64,000 nucleotides of DNA from Rutstroemia sp. NJR-2017a BVV2 (GCA_002946415.1 NJPS01000010.1:744001-808000), one strand, 5' to 3'. Numbered from the stretch's first letter, positions 1-11,653 are shown. Numbers and translations: made by a program. Notes: generated by a model not told the origin, from the sequence alone.

Positions 1-412
1 ATTTCGACCCTAAAATCTTGGACATAGATGTCGCGAATGCTTCGGGATCATTTCGTTTTCGTTTGCGTATCAGGTTGGGATTGGAATTGGTGTCTGAATC
101 ATCGTCGTCTGAGTTCTCAGAATCCGAATTGGATCCGTCTGTAACTTCTGATTCTGCTTCGTTATCTGCAGCGTCAAGGGTGGGTTCATCGTCTTCATCT
201 GATAAGGTACCAGTGACAGCGTTGCCTGCATCGTTCTCTTCTTCGTCGGAATCTTGTAAATTGACTGCTTGGAAGTCTTGCGCGGTAGCAGATTCCTCTT
301 CGTCGGAGGAGGATTCGTAGTATGTTTGTTTCTTAAATTTCTTCACAGGTCTTCCAGTTTTTCCCTTCATACCCTCCTCAACCTTGCGCTTCTTTGAGAC
401 GTTTCCTGCCAT
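1..412 (-). CDS. RRP15: Rrp15-like ribosome biogenesis protein, 5' part only
   Basis: The minus-strand frame opens with ATG at 412 and stays open to the window edge, so the C-terminal part is missing. The visible ~137 residues are a lysine-rich start (MAGNVSKKRKVEEG), then a long acidic Ser/Asp/Glu tract, then a basic patch (RKRKRNDPEAF) leading into ATSMSKILGSK. That last stretch matches the start of the Rrp15 domain, where family members read roughly FA-x-AMSKIL. Rrp15 is a nucleolar factor for 60S pre-ribosome assembly and processing of 27S pre-rRNA. The gene is divergent from SRP54 with only 231 bp between the two start codons, so the two probably share a promoter. The plus-strand Ser-rich frame over the same bases is a shadow of the acidic tract. 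Confidence 0.8.
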   Translation of the reverse strand, partial: MAGNVSKKRKVEEGMKGKTGRPVKKFKKQTYYESSSDEEESATAQDFQAVNLQDSDEEENDAGNAVTGTLSDEDDEPTLDAADNEAESEVTDGSNSDSENSDDDDSDTNSNPNLIRKRKRNDPEAFATSMSKILGSK

Positions 413-643
413 TGTGATTGCTGAATTGAAATCGAAAATGCTGTGGAATAATTACTTGGACCAAAAATTATCTTATCGGGATCAAGGAAATTTTTGGATT
501 TCCTGCGGAACGGAGAAACCCTCTCGGAACACTAAATCCCGCCCCGCGTCGCCTCAACTCTTTGTCCCACATTAAACATCCAGAACAGATACACGGGGCC
601 ATTTAAATTTGAAGACAGCTTTGTCGCATAACTCATACGCAAG
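413..643. promoter_or_regulatory. divergent RRP15/SRP54 promoter
   Basis: This is a 231-bp spacer between divergent start codons and holds no ORF of note. It must contain both core promoters. It includes an AT-rich patch near 440-480 and a GC-rich patch near 540. No specific operator was recognised. Confidence 0.6.
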
Positions 644-2345
644 ATGGTTCTTCAAGACTTAGGCCGGCGCATCAATGCCGCAGTTACTGATCTCACGAGA
701 TCCAGCAATCTCGATGAAAAGGTTAGGGTTAAGGACAAATTGTCAATTTCCCCGGATTTGACCCCATGCTAATATGACATAGGCATTCGATGGCATGATC
801 AAGGAGATCTGTTCTGCATTGCTCGAGGCCGACGTGAATGTGCGACTAGTTGGAAATCTGCGAAAATCAATCAAAGCTTCCGTCAACTTCAAGGAGCTTC
901 CCCCAGCAGTTAACAAGAAGCGCCTTATTCAAAAAGCCGTCTTCGATGAACTCGTGAAACTTGTGGACCCTCATGCCGAACCATTCAAACCGAAGAAGGG
1001 CAAGCCCAACGTTATTATGTTCGTAGGATTGCAGGGAGCTGGAAAAACTACAACGTGTACCAAGCTTGCGCGATGGTACCAATCGAGGGGGTTCAAGGCT
1101 TGTTTGGTGTGCGCGGATACTTTCCGTGCCGGTGCTTTCGATCAGTTGAAGCAGAACGCTACGAAGGCTAAGATTCCATACTACGGTTCTCTTACGCAAA
1201 CGGATCCTGCGGTTGTGGCAAAGGAAGGTGTTGAGAAGTTCAAGAAAGAGAAATTCGAAATCATTATCGTGGATACCAGTGGAAGACATCGACAAGAAGA
1301 TGCATTGTTCCAGGAGATGGTTGATATTCAGACGGCCGTGAAACCGGACCAGACTGTCATGGTACTAGATGCAAGTATAGGACAGCAAGCCGAGGCGCAA
1401 AGTAAAGCATTCAAAGAGACGGCCGATTTTGGTGCTATTATCATTACCAAAACAGATGGTCATGCCAGTGGTGGTGGTGCTATCTCTGCGGTCGCGGCAA
1501 CACATACGCCAATTGTGTTTATCGGAACCGGAGAACATATGCTGGACTTGGAACGATTCGCCCCTCAACAATTTGTATCAAAACTTTTGGGCATGGGCGA
1601 CATGCAGGGACTGATGGAACACGTTCAATCTCTGAAACTGGATCAGAAAGACACCATGAAGCATATTGTTGAGGGTGTATTCACCGTACGAGATCTCCGC
1701 GACCAACTATCAAACATCATGAAAATGGGACCCTTATCGAAGATGGCTGGCATGATCCCAGGCATGAGTAACATGATGCAAGGCATGGACGACGAAGACG
1801 GAGCAATGAAATTGAAACGCATGATCTATATCTGCGATTCCATGACAGCTAAAGAACTTGACTCGGATGGAAAAATGTTCATCGATCAACCCACGAGAAT
1901 GACGAGGATAGCATGCGGAAGTGGTACGAGTGTGAGGGAAGTGGAGGATCTGTTGACGCAGCATAAGATGATGGCGGGCATGGCGAAGAAGATGGGTGGA
2001 AATATGAAGAATATGCAGAAAGCACAAAGCGCCATGGGTGGTGGAAACAAACAGCAGCAAATGGCTGCCATGCAGAAGAGACTGGCGGCGATGGGTGGCG
2101 CTGGAGGCGCTGGTGGTATGCCCGACATGGGTAGTTTGATGGTACGTGTTTCTCCTCTTTTTATCCCCGACTCTGTTCTGCCTTTCTCTGTAGAAGTATG
2201 CTAACATGGACCGTAGAAAATGCTAGGCGGCGGTGGTGGAATGCCAGGCGGTATGGACATGCAAGCAATGATGAAGCAAATGGGTGGTATGATGGGCGGT
2301 ATGCCTGGTATGGGTGGCCCTGGCGCGGGTAGAGGAAGACGGTAA
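644..2345 (+). CDS. SRP54: Signal recognition particle 54 kDa GTPase subunit
   Basis: Exons are 644-721, 783-2141 and 2217-2345, giving 521 residues. The start follows AAG and yields [17 protein letters not shown], the usual SRP54 N domain. The G domain has the P-loop GLQGAGKTT (about residues 108-116), DTSGRH (190-195) and [10 protein letters not shown] (248-257). The Met-rich M domain occupies the C-terminal third, with [13 protein letters not shown] and [26 protein letters not shown] helices, and ends in Met/Gly-rich repeats and AGRGRR. The protein binds signal peptides as they leave the ribosome, together with SRP RNA, and docks on the SRP receptor at the ER. Reading on past 2141 without the second intron would give a false C-terminus after about 20 codons. 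Confidence 0.97.
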
Positions 2346-2747
2346 TCTTTGGCCTTGTTCAAATATTAATCGGGACTGGAGAAGGTGGCAGGGAAGGAAA
2401 AATCAATGTATGCATCAAGCGGCGGCGTTCAGGTGTGCATAACTTAATTGGTATCTATATATGAAAGATAGACTGATCTTGGGATAAGAGCTGATGCACG
2501 AACGATGAATACTTCTAATGTCTTTTCGGCAAATGAATAGGAGAAAATCCCCCATTAAAGTATAAACCTTGCGTGAATCGAAAGTCTTAAGCAATACCAA
2601 CACCAACACCACAATGTGGAAAGATTCTGGAAACCGATGTTCCTCATGATCTGAGCACAAAAGAGTGGCACTAGTTCAGCCAAGTTACCTTTGATCGTCA
2701 CATTGGCCCTGCTCTGGAGTCCAAGTATCGAGACGGTATATGCTTGC
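2346..2747. other. convergent 3' spacer
   Basis: These 402 bp lie between the stops of SRP54 (plus strand) and the oxidoreductase (minus strand). They should hold both 3' UTRs and poly(A) sites. Only chance ORFs were seen. Confidence 0.6.
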
Positions 2748-3953
2748 TCACTCTGAGACTTTTCCCGACTGCATTATCATCTTGAAGATATCCAAATCAA
2801 ATTTCGCATCATCAACACTTGTCTTAGGCGTCTTCCGATTGACCACACAATCGTAGAAGTTCAAGAACTCCAACGTATACGGATCCTCGTATGTTTTCCT
2901 CACAGTCCTTTCCTGATACCCCGTCCCGACCCGCTCTCTGATCGTCATTGTGACAGGCAGCCCCTTCACATATGGAGAATCATAGTTAATGCGAACGATC
3001 TTGTTCTCAGAGTATATCTCGATATGCGCATCGAAGACCGGGACGTTGTTGAGCCCCGATTCGTAGGTTACTGCAAAACCGTCGAATTGGAAGAGTACGG
3101 TCCAGAATGGCATTCCGAGGGAGGAGCCAAGGACTTTCTGGGGCATGCCTAGGATCTCTCGCATTGCGGATAAGTCGTGGGTGCCGAGACTGTGTATATC
3201 AGTACGTGCTCTTACCTGAAGACTAGAAGCATAGCTTACCCTCCCAACAATACAAGGAAGTCCTTAGAACTAGGCGTCACCTCAACACCAAACTCATTCT
3301 CCAACGCCTGCTGTACCTGCTCCTCCTGAACCTTAACCATAGCCTCCTCATCCTCCTTCCTAAAATCCGCAAACTTCTTCGGAAAAGTCGCAGACTGTGC
3401 CACAAAAGTACTATTTGGCCCAATAATATCCCTAACCCTCCCATACTGAATCTTCCCCAGCCCTCCCACCTCCTGCACCGCATCCACAAAAGCCTGCGCA
3501 TACCGCCTCTGATACCCGACAAAGATTTTCCCCTTCGATTTCCTCTCCGCCTCCCGCATCGCCTCCAGATCCCGGTAGCAGAGCGCGAGCGGCTTTTCTA
3601 CTAGCGCGTATTTGTCGTTCTGCAGCGCGAGGATCGCGTGCGAGGGGTGGAAGCCGTGCGCGCTGCAGATGAGGACGACGTCGACGTCCGGGGAGGAGCA
3701 GAGCTCGGCCGGGGAGGAGGTGGTTTTTACAGTGGTAGCTGTGACTTTACGGGAGCAGTGCTCGAGCGCGGAGGGGGAGGCGTCGCAGAGGTAGGTTATC
3801 AGGAAGTGATCGGAGAGGTGGTTGAGGACGGATATGTGGCTGACCTGGGAGGAGAAGTCAGTTGTTGTGCTGTTTTGGACGGTTTAAACGCTGGGATTAT
3901 ACCTGTGCGATTTCACCTAAGCCAATAATCCCGACGCGTAAAATAGGTGCCAT
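2748..3953 (-). CDS. Gfo/Idh/MocA-family NAD(P)-dependent oxidoreductase
   Basis: Spliced minus-strand gene with exons 3953-3903, 3844-3240 and 3189-2748 (348 residues; introns of 58 and 50 nt). The N-terminus VGIIGLGEIAQ is a Rossmann GxGxxA/G dinucleotide site at residues 7-17. The EKP motif in ALVEKPLAL follows near residue 105, as in Gfo/Idh/MocA enzymes, and a lysine there binds cofactor and substrate. The middle has VGYQRRYAQAF. The C-terminal domain has the beta-sheet pattern of the family, with VYESGLNN-like and FLNFYDCVVNRK segments. Such enzymes oxidise or reduce sugars, inositols or related polyols; the substrate cannot be read from sequence. No secretion signal is present, so it is probably cytosolic. 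Confidence 0.9.
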
Positions 3954-4306
3954 TGTGATCTCTTTTGCGGTTCAAAACCGTAGGAATACCCAATCTGCCT
4001 TCTAACAAATTCGAGGATGAAGAGAAACAGCGAAGAGATTTAACAAGTAGAAAAAGAGATACCAGACCTTCGGACCGACAAGATTCGGACCCGTTTAAGC
4101 ATTCAAGACTACTTGCTCAAAAGTAGGCAAAATTCCCCATCGATGCGTTACTATGGATTTTCCATTCAGAGAATCGATCCGATGTCGAGGCATGGCATCA
4201 TACTGCAGCAGCAAGCTCAAGTGGGGCATTTGTAACCCCGCCCCCGCGTAAAGCTTGGGCTCGAGACGAGGGAAGCGAGGGAACCAACATACTATCTCCA
4301 CCGCAA

Positions 4307-4728
4307 CTAAACGCAGAGGCCTTTGCTTAATACCCCCTCTGGACCCCAGTCCCGGATCCAGTAGTTTTTGTCTAGAGTACCGATTGCTGAGTCAAAGTAT
4401 ATATCTGGTGACTTCGAAGCTGTGGGAAAAAGGAGATGATTGGCGAGGCGAGCTAGTCGGCGCGCTTCGTGACTCATGTTAACAAGTAGAGGCGCAGAGC
4501 TGGGAGAGTAGCGTGGACACCAGGGAGAATGGGGGGAGCTGTAGTGGTTGTGCTGCGCGGTTTGGATTTCGACGATGCGAGGGAGTGTTGGGAGTAGAGA
4601 TGGGCCCATATTGTAAGACGGATTTCTGGAGGAAATGGAGTCTCTTTCTTGGATGTGTTGTGCGCATGTGGGATTGGCTGCTGTGTGTCGTTGGTTAAGT
4701 ATTGGCAAGGTTGTGAAAGCCTTAACAA
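4307..4728 (-). pseudogene. decayed 2EXR-domain protein gene
   Basis: Two minus-strand frames together resemble the fungal 2EXR domain. Frame one (4728-4474) carries TPFPPEIRLTIWAHLYSQ, the family's opening F-PxEIR-xIW block, and stops at TGA after ALRLYLLT. Frame two takes over at about 4475 with SHEARRLARLANHLLF, matching the CxESRRxAL block, then DIYFDSAIGTL, matching the YFDP-x-DTL block, and ends at 4307. A frame change sits exactly between blocks that are contiguous in intact proteins, with no convincing intron there. I read this as a truncated or frameshifted copy. An undetected intron or a sequencing error is possible. The family's function is unknown. Confidence 0.5.
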
Positions 4729-5142
4729 TATTTAGAGAAGTGTTTTTAATGGAATATGTACTCTATTAAACAGTAGCTGATATTTATGTTCAGAATATTA
4801 GCCAGGGAAACAGAGGGTTGATCATCTACTGCGAGTGTATCTGCCTCAAGCCTCCGAGTATAAAAACTCGCCCATGGTAACGTAGTGGTACAGATTGATC
4901 ATGATTAAGCTGATGGCGAGTTCAGTTACTGCGCATTGCAAAAGATCCTGATCTACACTCCCTTCCTCCTTCCTGACCACTGTTCGTTGCTAAGATCGCC
5001 CTTGAATATACATCATATCCTATCCTCCGCAGTTATGTCTCAAGTATCTCTCCTGAAAATACACCACGTCGTATTCATATTATTCCTCGAGGCCCTTCGT
5101 GCAGGAAAAGACAGCGTAAGTTAAAAGCGACAACCAGCGAAC
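4729..5142. other. intergenic, no gene seen
   Basis: This 414-bp AT-rich stretch lies between the 2EXR remnant and the stop codon of the cupin gene. Only short chance ORFs are present (for example on the plus strand at 4936-5124), with no family resemblance. Confidence 0.5.
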
Positions 5143-6280
5143 TCAGCTACTACCAACGATCTCTTTCCGAAGACGAACAGATAGGCTTTCTTGAACCACA
5201 GGAACAGAAGTGATGTATACGATACACTTCTTACCCCTACGGCCCCTCTGCTTCACTTTGCATGTCTCCGAAACCTTGACTCGCCACATCCCACCCTCCG
5301 CAACATCAAATTTCTGCTCGTCGAGGAAAACCGTGACTCGACCTTTGCCCACAACACAGATCTGAAGAGCCGGTTGTCCTGTAGGCGCCGTGACATCATG
5401 CAGAAATCCTACTTCCGTATCTAAAGTTCTGAAATTGACACCTGCGACGTTGATTCCAGTTTCCGAACGGACTGGATCAGAAAGGTAACATTCTGAGAAT
5501 GCAATGTCTGTGCACGCGTGTTAGTCGATTTCGAGTCTCTTCAAGGGAATAGAAACTCACTCTCTTCTGTTTGAGACTCTTCGTCCATGTTGCGCTTCAC
5601 ATTGGCACGAACGTATCCGGCGGTTTCCTCCCAGTCTTGAGTGTAGAAGTCACGAAGTACCTTGTCGTCATTTGGAGCACTGGAAGTTTCTGCCTCTGCA
5701 ACATTACCGGATCTATTGCTAGCATGCTGGGTGTACTTAGGAGGAAGAATTGGAGTTGGATGCTCTGCCTTTAAGGTTTGCGCTTCAGCCACTCTCTTCC
5801 TAGCAAATGGAGAAGGAGGCGGCAGAATGGGACTATAAGAGCGATAGACCTTTGTTGGAGTGATCGGAGGCGCGTCTTCACTCTGCGCTTCAGCTTCGGG
5901 CTCAACTACAGGGTTCTGCTCGGTCTTCTTCTTCTTGTGCGTCTTTTCAATGACACGATCGTTGATTTGCTCTCCCGACGCCTCTGAAGGAGGTAGTGAT
6001 GCAGAGGTACTGAGACCCCCAGTCATCCACGGTTCCCCATCGTCGATCTAAAAATTTGGTTCAGCTTTATTTGGTGTGTTCAATCACTCTGCAGACTTAC
6101 AGAAACATCCGAGTGGCTTCTCTTGTGCTTCTTTTTCAGGACTTCCTCACTCTTGGAAGCGGTAGGACTCTCCGTCAAGCTTCTCTTCTTGAGTCGTTCT
6201 TCCTTGCGCTTTTGAAGCCGCTCTTCCTTCCGTTTCTTCCTAAGTTCTGGCCCTCCCCAACATCTCTTTGTCCTAGACAT
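5143..6280 (-). CDS. Mif2/CENP-C-like cupin-domain protein, short form
   Basis: Exons are 6280-6101, 6047-5561 and 5507-5143 (343 residues; both introns 53 nt). The start is the first ATG in frame (MSRTKRCWGGPEL); the frame stays open upstream but has no ATG. Residues ~10-60 are very basic, with two KRKEERL-type repeats. The middle is Pro/Ser/Glu-rich and looks disordered. The C-terminal ~115 residues read IAFSECYLS... then VGKGRVTVFLDEQKFDVAEGG-MWRV and CKVKQRGRRGKKCIVYITSV. This follows the Mif2/CENP-C cupin, with its IAFSP block, the IxGRVTV strand, a glycine turn, GGxFxVPRGN and a closing strand. The CENP-C motif and AT-hook parts of a full Mif2 are not visible. A kinetochore or chromatin role is inference from the fold; a divergent paralogue is the other option. 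Confidence 0.6.
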
Positions 6281-7405
6281 TATTGAAGTGCTTATGTTTT
6301 CGGGGTCTGAACAAGAAACGTGATTGGACTTGACCCCGTTGCTTGACAATGCTTGAGGAGCGTTTGTCTGGATGTCAGTATTTTGGTAGATCGATGATGG
6401 TAGATCGAAGAAATTAGAACTTGTGCATCTGAAAGCTGAGAAATGGTTGCACTTTCTCTCGTCGGTATGTTGAGGAGAGAATAGAAGTTTGAAGAGAAAT
6501 GGAAGATGAAACCGAATAAGTAAAGAACTTCTTCAAATCACCTAGCCGGGTACTTAATGTGACATGTAATAAAGTTGTTTGTTCTTTGCTTCTCGGTCTC
6601 TTCACCTTTCCTTTTATAAGTTGAACCAAATGAGATATAAAAGTGAATATCAAGAACGGCACACCTGATTGGCTAATAAGGCAGGAAGGTGCCTTCTCAA
6701 TACAGAAGATTTTTCTGCAGCATTCCGCTATGATCTATTATTCTTGCCTCTTCCGAAGAATTAGTACCTGCCAGATAGTGGTTCAACCTACAATGCCATT
6801 ATACTTTTCTTGAATATATCCTTCACTTCTTCGCCGCAACTCTCACTGTTTCTGCCTCGCTCTCGTTCCAGTTTCTGCTGCAGCTCCAACCACGTCGAAG
6901 TGGTGTGGGTGCCATAAGGCGCCAGATGAGATATGCAACAAACCGAACTCCAGTGATAGATAGGCTGAAAATCTTTCAGGTTCGTTGCATATCTAGACCA
7001 ATACGTCAGAAACTTGTGGATACGTCAAATAGTACAGGAGGAAAACGTGAGGAAGGGCTGGTGGCACATATTTTAGCCGGTAGGCCCAATCTCTTGGGAA
7101 ACGTGTACAAATCAGTGCGTCGAAGTAATTCTAAGTTAGCTCGTATGTATCAATGAAACTTCACCTGTACCAAGAGCCAGATATAGCAGAGATGTGATCC
7201 AAACCTGGTATTTGATGTCTACCTATTTACCAGTCCTGTCCCTTCCTCGCCCATAAAAGCGATAGCCTTCCTGTGCACCAAAAGAGTCCATCATACAAAT
7301 CATACCATATCCATATCCACCAGTGAAAGTTAAAAATATTTGACAAGAAAAGCCCCCATAAAGATAATTATGAAAGCGCCATCCAAAATACACCAAGTCC
7401 TGTAT
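6281..7405. other. intergenic between the cupin gene and the PP1 inhibitor gene
   Basis: About 1.1 kb holds the upstream region of the cupin gene and the 3' UTR of the inhibitor-2 gene. A plus-strand ORF at 6905-7156 shows no recognisable features, so I leave it out. No RNA gene was seen. Confidence 0.5.
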
Positions 7406-8273
7406 CTAGTTCGTACCATTCATTGCCTCGTCTCCATCGTCATCAACATCGACATCTTCAGGATGGCCCAGAAGATTCGCTACGTTCCTCATCTCGTAAT
7501 GCTTCTTTCTCATCTCCTCAAACTTCCTGTGTTTTTCTTTCTCCTCGGGACTCAAACCGACTTCGTGATCGGCATCTTTGCCCTCTCCAGCAACATGTAC
7601 TTTCTTTTCCTCTCCATCTGTAAGTTCTCTCTCGGGCACAGCTTCCTCTGGCTCTCCAAGACTCAAACCGGGAATTTCATCGTCTTTTGCCCGAGTCCGG
7701 CGTGGTGATCGTACATTTCCGGCTTTTACTTTGTCCAGCTCATCAACAAAGATGTCCCCTGCATCCAAAGTTCTGATCTCGTCTTCATCCTCTGCAGGAT
7801 CGTAATGCTTTGCGTAAGGGGTTTTAGGCTCATTGATCTTCATCGTGCTGCTCTTCTCTTGCTCGGTCAAGTATAGATTTGCTTCGTCCCATTTTAATCG
7901 CATACTGTTGTCGTCGTGGTGAGACCCCGACGATTGACGGCGAATAGGACGGGATGCAGAAGAGGATCGTCGGTGGCCGGCATTTTGCAGAGTGTTTTGA
8001 AGAGTGATGTCTTTGTCGAAAGAGGGTGCGGCGGTAGGAGAGACGGCAACGTGTTTAGGAGAAGCAAGCGGTGGTGGAGCGGTGGTTAATGCAGGTTGTG
8101 ATGGTGGTGAGCGGTGGAAGGAGTTTTTCAAGATGCCTGTTGCTGGTGTGTTAGCTGGAGTCATCGCGGAGATGCAAATAGCGGGGTAATTAGAAAGACA
8201 GATACGAACCTTTTGGTCGCTTTGCTGTAGGACTCGGAGGGCTGTGACGGATTGGTACGTCTGAAGAAGACAT
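7406..8273 (-). CDS. GLC8: Protein phosphatase 1 inhibitor 2 (IPP-2/Glc8 family)
   Basis: Exons are 8273-8210 and 8136-7406 (264 residues; 73-nt intron). Starting inside the intron would lose the key motif, because the splice joins KRPK to GILKNSF and makes KGILK at residues 21-25, the first PP1-binding motif. Further on are [16 protein letters not shown], the conserved helix, and [14 protein letters not shown], which holds the TPY site phosphorylated by GSK3/CK-type kinases in relatives. The C-terminus has [17 protein letters not shown], the helix that covers the PP1 active site, then an acidic tail. The protein is mostly disordered. It controls or helps assemble PP1 (Glc7) in the cytosol and nucleus. 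Confidence 0.93.
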
Positions 8274-9550
8274 CGTGGCGGCCATTATTGAAAGCAAAAG
8301 AATTGAGTGCGAGTGTGTATATGTTTGTGGGTGTTGGGGAGGTGACGTTGTTTGTATTTGTAGAACGTTTAAAGTGGTTGCAGTCGTAAATTCAAAGAAT
8401 CACCCGTCTCGTTTGTTCCCGAGGGTAGTGTGATAGTGGAGAGGTAGAGGTAGAGGTAGCTGTAACGTAGTTGTTAGAACGAGCTGTGGCTGGCGATAAG
8501 AGAAAGTGAGCTGATGGGATTATTACCACGACGACTGGTTCTGGTTGATATGGTAGTTGGCTATGGTAAGAAAAAAATGGTTCGTGTGACTTCGGACTTC
8601 GTATGTTGAGGGGCAGCTGAGTTGATGGTCTCAAAAGGCGTGAGGGTGAGAATGCGAATGTCTCTCGATCGTTTGGCAGATTGAGGCAGGGGTTGGTTCG
8701 AAATGTGGCTCAGATGCTTCGGGCTGAAGAAGTGGTCTGCTTTGACACCAAAATTAAATAATTTGCGACCTTTTTTGATGCTTCTATTTGCTCCGTTCCC
8801 AACAACTGAAGCTTTGTCAAGTTGACAGATGTATTTACTGCTGAGCTGCATGCAAGTATCTCGAATGGGCTTTGTTTATGATTTATATTTTCCTTTCAAC
8901 CGGTCTTCAATCGCGCTCGACCTACGCATGCGAGAGATATTTCGATATTTATCACGAGGAAACCGCGGCAACGACCCTGAATACATCAGAAATTTCGAGA
9001 AAGGAATAACGTCATCCTGCAGACGATCGACTTCTAACCCTTTTCATTGGGCATCACCAACGACAAAATCGCGCCAGGGTAAGACGCTTCGACATAATAT
9101 TACTACTGTTGAATACGACAGCACTTCTACCAAACCACTCATACGTGGGGTATGGAGGGAATGGGTGTGATTTCTGAGTGGAAGCACGCGTAGAGCGGGG
9201 TCGACGGATGGACTGCATTGACGGTGCCATCTAAGATTTGCTTGCTGCTGTATCACATTCACACTTTCCTGGTTTTTATCAGTCATGACTGTAATGATCA
9301 GAAATCTTCCCGATGGAACGCGGTGCTATTGGTTAATAAAGTGGTTATATGTCGTGGTCAAGTGAACTTGATATTCGTCTAGCAAATAATCGTGTTATCA
9401 TTTTCTATTCTGGAGCACTGTTGTTCCACCTCGTTGTTTACAATTGGATCGGCCACTGAAACCTTGTTTGGCTTCAGATCTTGTTTACACCTTTCATGCC
9501 CGATCTACCTACGCTAATTCGTTGGGTTTTATTTCCCATCTCCTTTCCCA
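8274..9550. other. intergenic, no gene seen
   Basis: This 1.28-kb region holds the promoter of the inhibitor-2 gene and the 3' UTR of the tetraspan gene. A 113-codon plus-strand ORF (8829-9170) and others are unconserved in look and are treated as chance. Confidence 0.45.
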
Positions 9551-11653
9551 TCAACTATCCCATATCTTTCCTAATCCAGGCGTTACCTCACCAAGACTCA
9601 GTCGACGAAGCGGCTTTACCTTTGTATATTCGACTTTTACAGCGTCCAGCAACTGAGCTGAATCCCGGCCCTCTCGTGGTATCCCGCTGTTTGACCTCGG
9701 AAAAAATGGTCTCCGCTTAAATGGCTTGTCTCGCGGCCCAGCAGGCGTGGGTATATACAGTTTCGGAACCTCAGCTGCTGGCGCTTTCGATTTCTGAAGA
9801 GATTTGGGTGGTGATCTCGATCTGCCTTTGGAAGCGCGGAATATTGATGCTTCAATTTTCTTAGCATGTTCCTCTAGTAGTTTGTCGCTGTCCTCTGAGT
9901 CATCGATAAATGCGCCAGGTATTTTGATCTCGCAACTGGGTTTTCGCACCAGAGCGGCCACCGACGGCACATAGTCGACAAAGGCACCTGGGATCTTGAT
10001 CTCGTCGCTAATCTTCCTACTTGAAAGTGGGATTGAAATGTGATCGTTACTCTGACTCGATCTCTTAGTGTCAACTGCTTCTTTACTGTTCGGATGTTTC
10101 CTCCTGTCAGGATTGATATGCTTAGGCGGTAGCGGTGGTGGTGGTAGTAGCTGTTCTGCGGGCGGGAATCGAGGCATGGTTGAAGGTCGTGTAAGGGGTG
10201 GCTTTCTCATTAGTTCATTGAGCTTGGCTATCGGTAAGGGCTGTGTGATGGTACTCTTTTTAGGCGAACTTCGGTCAAGCCCTGGAGGAGTAACGGTTGG
10301 GACTAACATCACATCTGGCTTGATAGCTACTTCTGGGAATTCGGCATTTCTGTTCTCAGTCAGTACATTTCTTGGTACCTGGAATTCTTAAAACAAACCT
10401 CATCGTAGAAAGAGGAGATCTCATCGATATATCGCTTATACTACTGCTTGGGGTCACATTTCGCGGTCTAACGGCTCTTTGCGAGATGGAAGAGATAGGG
10501 CCTGTTTGTCGGGTTGGGCTTATGCCTTCTGAGCCAGAATCAGAGCCAAGAGAAATGGCCGAGTCCGATATTGATATCGCCTTTTCGTTGGATGTTTTAT
10601 CCAAGACATGGTGATTCCATGATTGCCCCCAGTCCTTCGACTTTGTTCTCGATAGAGCAGGCATAGGAAGAACGGGTGCGGCAGGGTGCTCAGTTGGAAA
10701 TTCACCAGGTATAGAGGATTGCGACACTGACTTTGGCAGGGGCTTTCGTTTGATGTTCGTGCTCTTGGTGATACTAGCAGTAGCTAGCGCCAGTTGTTGT
10801 GCTTTTTCCCATTCTTCCTTTTCATTTCCCATGAACAAATAGTCGTCATGGAGCGTAGACATCGAGTTGTCGGAGGCTGATTTCGACATATGAGACGCTG
10901 ATTGTAAGATATTTGATTGGGATGCATTTGATGATGGGAGATTGCTGTCTACCATATCCTCGCCGAAAGAGCTCACTCTGCAAGTGACCATGAAGGGGAG
11001 CTTTACTAATTTTGGCGGCTGGAAGGGATATTGGCATGCTTCTAAGGCAGTGAGTATGACCCCAGTTGCGACACTATCCTTGGTTAGCATCAAGACAAAG
11101 CGCCTTGTCATACACTACTTACAATGCTATTCCAGATATCACAATACCTGCCGTCTGCAGTCGGCAATCTCTAGTTCCAGGTCGACATACATTCGGCTTC
11201 GATACAACCACACTCGAAGCGATAATTGATGCCAACCAACACACCAATGCGACTCGTGCCACGATGAAGCAATATGCGTGGAGCCGCGACTCTGGTGGGC
11301 GCACAATCCCCACTGGGGTATTCTTGATAGCGGCGATGAGATGAAGAAGGAGGTAAAGAACTGAGAATGATGACTAGAAGATAAATGTCAGCACAATGAA
11401 GTCAGGAGGGGAGTCAATATCAACATACGGCGATCAAGACAAATGACTGACTTGTCATTACTCCTCCAGTATGTGCGCCTGAACTCGAGTACACAGTGTT
11501 GCTCAATATGATGCCAGTAATGGTGCAGAAGCCCAACATCACCATAGTTGTGAACACGATTCCGGGCGCAAGAATCCTCGCAGTTCGTGAAGGTTTGAGT
11601 TGGATAACAGGAATCGCAGCGCTAGGGCTGAGGACCGGATATCTGCCTCCCAT
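9551..11653 (-). CDS. uncharacterised four-span membrane protein with long disordered tail
   Basis: Exons are 11653-11429, 11373-11123, 11073-10399 and 10349-9551 (649 residues; introns 49-55 nt). An in-frame TAG just upstream fixes the start. Four hydrophobic spans lie in the first ~200 residues: ILAPGIVFTTMVMLGFC, FVLIASSFSVLYLLLHLIAA, YCFIVARVALVCWLASIIA and LQTAGIVISGIAFVATGVIL. This is the layout of small fungal plasma-membrane tetraspan (MARVEL- or SUR7-like) proteins, but no family signature is certain. The remaining ~430 residues are Ser/Pro-rich and probably cytoplasmic. They contain a near-exact duplicated motif, EIKIPGAFVD and EIKIPGAFID, 25 residues apart. The last intron's acceptor choice (GATAG at 11074) is needed to keep the fourth span in frame. 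Confidence 0.75.

Noticed and set aside
18..320. Plus-strand Ser-rich 100-codon ORF
   Set aside because: It is the antisense shadow of the acidic tract of the Rrp15-like gene.
867..1295. Minus-strand 142-codon ORF inside SRP54
   Set aside because: It lies opposite the GTPase domain, with no protein-like features.
9551..11111. Treating the two long minus-strand ORFs as separate genes
   Set aside because: A 49-nt GT-AG intron (10350-10398) joins them in frame, and two more exons add the membrane spans.
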